Assembly (NCBI GenBank): GCA_025084515.1
Contig: JAJAGP010000354.1
Span: forward strand, 394,428 to 458,427
Origin: Ancistrus triradiatus
Lineage: Eukaryota; Chordata; Actinopteri; Siluriformes; Loricariidae
Reading direction: 5' to 3'
DNA length: 64,000 nt
In this document: positions 57,836 through 64,000 of the stretch, one piece after another
Layout: the number at the start of each line of letters is the position of its first letter
Position numbering within the stretch: the first letter of the stretch is position 1
The notes under the pieces: generated by a model
Seen by the model: the letters and a program-made list of their open reading frames with translations, nothing else
Told to the model about the DNA's origin: nothing
Databases searched by the model: none
Made by a program: the position numbers and the translations under genes

Positions 57836-58520
57836 AACTTGTGAAAACTTTGGACATGCATGTACTCATGCAGTTTGTATCGGCCAAGACAAAAGATTAC
57901 TGATGCAGACACAGATCTGAATGCATACATGCTGTAGATACAGTATATAATGAGCAGAGATGTTAAAATACCAAACCCTTAATGTGAAACTGGTTTGTAT
58001 TTTTTTTCTTCATGTTATAACCCCACCTATTCTTAGTAAGAGTCAGGAGGGGGATCCTGAGCCTTTCCTGTAATTTATTGGTGTAGATGGGCATGCAACC
58101 TGATTGCAGTGCCAGCCCATTATAGGACATGGTAAGGGATGCTGTTGGAGTGCATGTGGGGCCTTGACATGATCAGTCGTAACAATGCGATGCCTGTCTG
58201 GCTTGGTGACGCTGCTGGGACGTGAACCTTGGTCATCTCAGTGTTGGGCGTTAAAACACACTTTATACATACTTTATAACTCCTTCACTCACTGATTCCC
58301 TTATACAAGAATGTTGAACTTTATTTTTTCTGAATGGTGATACTTTTAGTAGGTTTTAATGCCGAAGATTTAAAAGCACTATGATATTTAGAAGCTACTG
58401 CAATTTGCAGTGTTACTATACATTGTACATAATATGGTTTGGTGGTTACTTCCAATACACTGTTACTAAATGCTAAATATTTTATTTAGAATGCCTTGTT
58501 TTTGTTTCAAATGAAATCCT
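57836..58520 (+). other. tmem260: tmem260 3' UTR and downstream sequence
   Basis: Sequence after the stop. I did not see a canonical AATAAA in the first several hundred bases, so the polyadenylation site is unplaced. A diverged repeat tail lies at about 58040-58250. Confidence 0.45.
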
Positions 58521-58990
58521 GTATTGTGTCCATTGATCCTTTCTCTGTCGTCTTCTCTAATATTCGGTCTCCCTCTCATTGCATAATTATCCTCTTACCC
58601 TCCTGCTGTCACGTCTCTGGCTTCCATATTAGGAGCACGGCGGTCTGGGATTGAGATTGGAGGGCAACCCAATTTGGAAGCAGCCATAGGAGATTAAGAA
58701 TGGCCCACTAATCTGGGCAACCTCCTAACACGGCCCCATTCTTTTCACTGTCGCTTTTCCCTGTGTCTCCATCCCCCTCTACTGCACAGTGCCATTTCAG
58801 TTGCTTTGAACTTTAAATGTTAATGTATTTGATTTATTTTATATTCAAAAATCTATTAAGGGCATTGATTGTTGCTGGTAATGCCGACTGAGCTGAGACG
58901 GCAGTACATTAGTGTGTCTGAGACCCTTTTGAACGTGCTCTTTTGCATCCTATACCCCCTCGTGTATGATTATGGGCTATAACATGTTTT
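58520..58990. promoter_or_regulatory. Candidate conserved non-coding block H
   Basis: Contains a perfect CArG box, CCATATTAGG (58624-58633), the SRF-binding consensus. Also GGGATTGAGATTGG, GGAGATTAAGAATGG and CCACTAATCTGGG within 110 bp. Repeat-free. Inference of function. Confidence 0.32.
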
Positions 58991-59078
58991 TCTTTCTGAC
59001 CTAACTATTAGGGGTGGATAACATGCCAAAGATTGTAATTCTTTTCTAAAGACATTTTCACAACATATGATACCTGTA

Positions 59079-59556
59079 CAGTACTGAGTCTTAGGTCACC
59101 ATTAGATTAGATATATTTTTCCTTTAGCAATGGTATGATGACAATATATAATTAATTCTCACTCCCTATATTGGTTTACAACCAGAAAATACAATACATT
59201 TGTATGAAGTATTAAAAAACTGAAAAAGTAAATCAGAAAAAATGCAGGCTGCAGTGGCTTTCCTTGGAATGCCAAGTTGACCGGTCAACAGTCTGAAGAA
59301 GCTTGATCAGAAATGGTCTTTTTGGAACGGTTGCAGTCAAGAAACCATTTTTCAGAATGCAAACAGGGTGAAAAGGTTAAGATGTGCTAAAGCTGACAAA
59401 GACTGGAATGAAGATCAGTAGAAAAGAGTATTGTGGAGTGACGAATCAACGATTGAAATCTTTGGGTCCAATTGTTGACAAGGTTATATATTGTCATTAT
59501 AGCATGTATATTAAAACAACAAATCTAATTGTGGCCTAAGACTTTTCCGCAGTACC
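59079..59556 (+). mobile_element. Internally deleted Tc1-type element
   Basis: Sister of 41081-41607: starts CAGTACTGAGTCTTAGGTCA, keeps GTCTGAAGAAGCTTGATCAG, ends GCCTAAGACTTTTCCGCAGT. More diverged than the intron 6 copy. Confidence 0.82.
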
Positions 59557-60212
59557 ATATATGTATAATTTACTGAGGGGTTGTTACTGAAGAACCAAGT
59601 AAAACAAAGTGCAAAGTGTCTGACGTTCACCATGAACAGGGTGCACGAAGATCACAGGGTTTTGTAATTGCATCACCCTGACGTTCACGTTGCAAGCCTC
59701 CCCTGGGATTCAAACCCAAGCCCTCAGGAACTACTGTTTACAACAGCTGCTACCATATTTACTGCGAAACTGCGTACAATTTTTAATCGGAGTCTGTTCT
59801 AAGTTCTGCATTGTTCGGATGTGTTAAAATCAGGCAGACCAATCAGAGCTCGGTTGTCAGGCAGAACAGCTCATCCTGCTAGTAGCACAGCACAAGAGCT
59901 TATATTGACAACACGCTGACTATAAAAACATAGATATTAAAGAAAATTCCTGTGGAATATGACTTGAAAGCCTGGGGAATGATGATGAAAACCTCAGTGA
60001 CTGTATGTAACCATTTTCTTGTTTATCCAAATGCATTCTAGTCTGTTCATGCCCGCAAAAAAAGCACAAACTATAACTTCCTGCACTAATCCTTGCTCAT
60101 GTCTTTGTTTTTTTTAAGTTGACACGGTGAAAACTCTGTGACACATTAAAAGAAGAGAAATGAAAGAAATCAGAAGCGGACAGCAAGTATTTAAACAAAA
60201 AAATGTAGTGCA

Positions 60213-60407
60213 CTTACATTTACCTTTACATTTACAGCATTTAGCAGACGCCCTTATCCAGAGCGACTTACAATTGGTAATCCAAGCAATTGTGGGTTAA
60301 GGGCCTTGCTCAAGGACCCAACAGTGGCAGCTTGGCAGAGGTGGGATTTGAACCCTGGACCTTCTGGTCCATAGTCCAGTACCTTACCCACTAGGCTACC
60401 ACAGTCC
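60213..60407 (-). repeat. tRNA-derived SINE, full length (antisense)
   Basis: Starts ACATTTACAGCATTTAGCAG (60229 on) and ends ACTAGGCTACCACAGTC. One of the least diverged copies here. Confidence 0.9.
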
Positions 60408-60409
60408 CA

Positions 60410-61015
60410 GCACTTGGTGCAAAGGTTCCACTACGTAAAAAGTGTTAAAAATTGCATCCGTTTTTTTCATGCGGAAATAAAACGTACTCGGTGTGAATAG
60501 GCCTTAACACCATAGATCTCTTGCTGCATGAGAATTGAGCTTTATGCATACAACAGGATTCACACACACACTGTGCTCTGTTTAAGAAAAGCTCATTGGT
60601 CAGGCAGCAGGACAGAGGTCTGGTAATGGTGGCGCTGTCAACAGTACATATGGTTTGTTAATGATGAACCTGATGAATACTTACTGTGAAGTAATTCTGA
60701 CTGCCATAATGTATAGTTATTAAAATCTCAATGTAGCAAAAATAGTGGTTAATACAGAAAATAATAAATATTGAATAATTGGCATGACTTTGAACAGCCA
60801 AAGTTACTTTGTGCAGTGAGTAGACTTGTCTTATACTGTAGGTACAAATGTATATCAGGACATTAATATTGTTTGGTCATCTCACTCGGCACTACTGAAC
60901 TTTGCAAACCTGAGTGAACTGTTTCTGAAAATCAGTCCTTCGGAATGTTGGCTTTGTGTTTTATTTCTGTCTTTCTGACTCGTCTGGTTCTTACTCTATC
61001 TCTCTTTCATTCTTT
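60410..61015. other. Stretch with no recognised gene
   Basis: AT-rich intergenic-looking sequence. No termini or exon signals. Confidence 0.4.
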
Positions 61016-61019
61016 ATTG

Positions 61020-61780
61020 TGCTCGCTGTTGCTATGTTTCTGTCGCTCTCGCCGGCGCTCGCTCTCATCTGAGGGATTGTGAGAACCCGTGGAATCGCCG
61101 TGACCGTGGATGCAGGCAGGGTGCCACGGCAACACTGGAATGTGGGCCGCCTGAGCAGATAAGAGTGGAGAGCGCAGCCAGCAGGGGGGTGGAGGGATGA
61201 AGACAGAAAGTAGGAGATGGGGAAAGTGCAATGCTGGAGTCAGGAGTGTGATGGGACCAGAGTAAACAAATTGCTCAGGACAGATAGACACTGGACTTTA
61301 GTCGAAACAATTGGAAGGCAGATCTAAAAGGGAAGAGAAAGGCTAGCGGACACAGTCGAGGCCCAGAATGGCAAAACCAGAGCAGGAGCCAAAACGGAGG
61401 AGAAGTGGAATTGAGGCTGTAGTGCTCTTTGCATTTCATTTACATCCCTGGCTGTATCGACCAATCGGATTGGGAGCAAAGCTCAGGCTTAGGAAGAGAA
61501 CAGTGAGACAAAAATGCCTTTGCTGCGCTCATCCCTCCCTGATAATACCCCTTCTGTTGTCCTTTTTCCTGCCCCTGAAGAGGAGTCGATACTGTCCAAA
61601 ATGCCAGAGCAGAAGCGACACCTCTGCTTGCTGCTTCTCGCTGATAGACTCTGCCAGCAGCTCGCTAAACAGAGGGCATTAGCCTCAAGACCTATCTCCT
61701 CTCCTTCATTTGACTCCAGAGAATGGGATGGAGGAAGTGAGGTGGATGAAAGAGACAATTACTGACTGGCCGCACTACTG
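61020..61780. promoter_or_regulatory. Candidate conserved non-coding block I
   Basis: Repeat-free, GC-richer block. Carries CTTTGCATTTCATTTACAT (octamer-like) and a palindrome of two CCAAT boxes, CCAATCGGATTGG (61461-61473). Frames are open on both strands, the longest + frame being 61368-61682; one at 61514-61765 ends in an acidic tail. Could be an enhancer, a promoter or a small terminal exon; I favour regulatory. Confidence 0.3.
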
Positions 61781-62235
61781 GCAGCAGAGTTTTGTTAAAA
61801 TGAAACTTTAACTGACTTTTTGCGCTTTGGATGCTTGTGTATGTCGCTCGTTTTTGCTTCAGCTCGTGTTCACTTGGTCTGTTGTGTTTGAAGCTTGTGG
61901 TTTTGCTGCCTGTTGTGACTGATTATTCACAGTCCTTCCTTGACTTATATAAAATGCTGTTTGTATAGAGTTTTTGTAAATGCTTTAGGTTGTGTGTAGT
62001 GATGGGTGTTGTTGGATATTACCTCCCTTTTCCTTTGCCCCTTTCCCACTCTGTCGTCCCAACATTCAGTGCATTACAAACTTTTATATTTAATTTGATG
62101 TTATTATTTGTTTTTAGTTAATATGTGAAGTAAATGTAAAGAAAAACAAATTTGCTTTGGAAGAATAGGATACGATTGTCCAATGTCTGTATTACATAAT
62201 GGTGGACAGCAACTAAGTACTCATTTACTGTACTT

Positions 62236-62770
62236 CAAGTCAAATTATATAGTGCTTTTCACAACAGAGCGCGCTCTCACAATTATGCAGCCTTACAATT
62301 ATCTAACCCCACAGTCCTAACTGAGCAAGACTAGGGTTGCAGTGGCTAGGAAATAATTCCCTAAATGCTATAAGGAAGAAGCCTTGGTAAGGCCAAGACT
62401 CAAACAGGGACCCAACCTCCTTGAGAATCCATATGTAAGAATTAAAGTTACCTACTAAGTTAGTTTATAGTACCGGTAATAGTTCAAATACACAGAAGCA
62501 AAAAGTAGAGAGAGGATATAGTTAAAGAAAAGAAAACAATAATGTATATACTTTAATAAATGAAAGAGAATACAATATTATGAACAGTGTAATAAAGTAG
62601 GGAACATGGAACTGTGGAGTATAGGACAATAATATACATAATAAATATACTAACGTAGAGAGTATGAGTAAGTTTCAGCATTATTTAATCCAGTAATCTA
62701 GGTTCTCGTGTCCTCCACTGGAAAGTTTTGGTGACATGGCATGGTCAGTCAGCCTAAGGAGGGCAGGGGG
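62236..62770 (+). repeat. Dispersed repeat family R, old copy
   Basis: Shares CAAGTCAAATTATATAGTGC, GAGCAAGACTAGGGTTGCAG and AGACTCAAACAGGGACCCAA with the copy at 43455, with many substitutions. Confidence 0.65.
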
Positions 62771-62774
62771 TGTT

Positions 62775-63670
62775 CTTGCCACCTTAAGTACCAATTTCAT
62801 GTATTTGTATTTTACATGAGTATTTCTTATTATTTCTGTTTACTGTTTACTTTCACTACACTGTAATTTAAGGTAAAAATAAGTTATTACTTTTTAGAGG
62901 GATCTATATAAAAATTTAAATGTGTGTATATATAATATAAGTGAATATAGAATTCATTTATTATTGTCTGTATTTTATTGTATTGATTGTATTGTACTTT
63001 TATATTTTCATTTTATTATATTCTCTATTTTAATATGTTTAGCTTCTTTTTAAATCTTGGTCCTCCCAAGGTTTCTTCATCTTCACATTTAGGGAGTTTA
63101 TCGCTGGTGGCTCGCTCAGTTGGAGCCGTGTGCCTGGGTAGTTGTACAGCTGCTTTGAAACAATACTGTATAGCGTGCTATATAAATACATTTGACTCCC
63201 TCCCTTATATATGTGGGATATGATTTCATCATTTAATCATTTCTAGTCTACTGTTTAAAATGGTCAACAAATGTTTAACAATAAATCATGCTGGTTTGGA
63301 TTTTCTTGCCATACTTGTTTACTGTTCATGGCAACTATATTCGGTTACCCTTTCAGTCCTGAACTTATTTATATAAAGCAAATATTTTCTGTGCTGTGCT
63401 TCAGTGGAGACACCCAGTGAATAGCTCACAGCTAGGTGAGGTGATTTACATAAGGTAGCTTATATAGTATTTGGTATCACACATATTGAAGTAACATAAA
63501 ACACGTTATTGTAGCGACAGAGTTGCGTCAGGACGGAAGGGTTAAGATGGGAAGTTTATAAGGAATGATGAAACAAAAAGAAGTGATGTAACGTTATAAC
63601 CATATATAACTTTTGTACATGATTTTAAATGTACAGTACTAAAGGTCTGTCATAATGTTCACATTATATA
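62775..63670. other. Stretch with no recognised gene
   Basis: Very AT-rich. A piece near 63057-63170 (CCTCCCAAGGTTTCTTCATC and CAGCTGCTTTGAAACAATAC) resembles the end of a family R-type repeat. Confidence 0.45.
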
Positions 63671-63678
63671 TTTTCCAG

Positions 63679-63777
63679 TTAAGGACACTCCTGCAAATGA
63701 TTTTAAAGAAGAGATGCTGGCCACTCGTTTGGCCACTTCATTAGCAGCATCCCACGGTTGGTGCCTTGTAAGTCCAG
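63679..63777 (+). CDS. Orphan exon-like segment, gene unknown
   Basis: 99 nt bounded by acceptor TATATTTTCCAG and donor GTAAGA. Only one frame is open, and it is open throughout: KDTPANDFKEEMLATRLATS and so on to CLVSP, phase 1 in and 1 out. The mix of charged and small residues looks protein-like. I do not recognise the family. It may be an internal exon of a gene continuing beyond the window, or a chance arrangement. Confidence 0.35.
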
Positions 63778-63834
63778 GTAAGACATGGGTTTATTGGTAA
63801 CACTGCCTCTGTACAGTGTTTGTTTATTCAGTCA

Positions 63835-64000
63835 AGTCAACTCAAGTCAGATTTATTTATATAGCGCTTTTTACAATGGAGCATTGTCTCAAAGCAACTT
63901 TACAAGTTTAGATTATCTCCTAATAACTACGTCCAATCCCTAATTGAGCAAGCCTAGGGCGGCAGTGGCAAGGAAAAACTCCGAGTGTTATAGGAAGAAA
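63835..64000 (+). repeat. Dispersed repeat family R, young copy, cut by window end
   Basis: Nearly identical over about 165 bp to 43455-43620, for example TTACAATGGAGCATTGTCTC and TAGATTATCTCCTAATAACT. Continues past the window. Confidence 0.8.

Overview
The window is a piece of a vertebrate nuclear genome, almost certainly a teleost fish. Genes are split into short exons with GT-AG introns. Introns are packed with DNA transposons typical of fish (Tc1/mariner and hAT) and with a tRNA-derived SINE. The SINE and one dispersed repeat resemble families I associate with otophysan fishes (catfish, characins and allies). That narrower placement is an inference from memory, not a search.

The only protein gene I can name is tmem260, on the + strand. 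Fifteen coding exons run from 20600 to 57835. They join with consistent phases into a reading frame of 655 residues plus stop. I number them 2 to 16 because the family's first exon, which should end just before the conserved GGDSGE motif, was not found upstream. TMEM260 is a multi-pass endoplasmic reticulum protein O-mannosyltransferase with a lumenal C-terminal part. Exon 2 opens inside the DSGE motif and exon 16 ends with a short charged tail.

Layout. 1-4950: repeats, including a hAT element with a perfect 8-bp target duplication (395-1166), a CpG-containing unidentified stretch (2700-3490) and a large foldback element (about 4497-4955). 4950-16380: a stretch that reads like unpolished long-read sequence, with frequent extra bases in homopolymers. 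It holds an unidentified purine-rich block, a 2.8-kb minisatellite (9571-12363) and two Tc1-type transposons. 16380-20600: intergenic or intron 1, with a hAT element nested inside a mariner-like element. 20600-57835: tmem260, whose 14-kb intron 3 holds a 1.3-kb Tc1 element and candidate regulatory sequence. 57836-64000: downstream sequence with regulatory-looking blocks, more repeats and one orphan exon-like segment (63679-63777).

In mammals TMEM260 lies next to OTX2. That developmental gene is surrounded by conserved non-coding elements, so several repeat-free, motif-rich blocks here are candidate long-range enhancers. The most unusual is a duplicated 38-bp homeodomain-site module in intron 10 (48493-48587). 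Other points of note are a transposon ending 21 nt before the exon 10 acceptor and an exon 13 acceptor preceded by a TG repeat instead of a clear pyrimidine tract.
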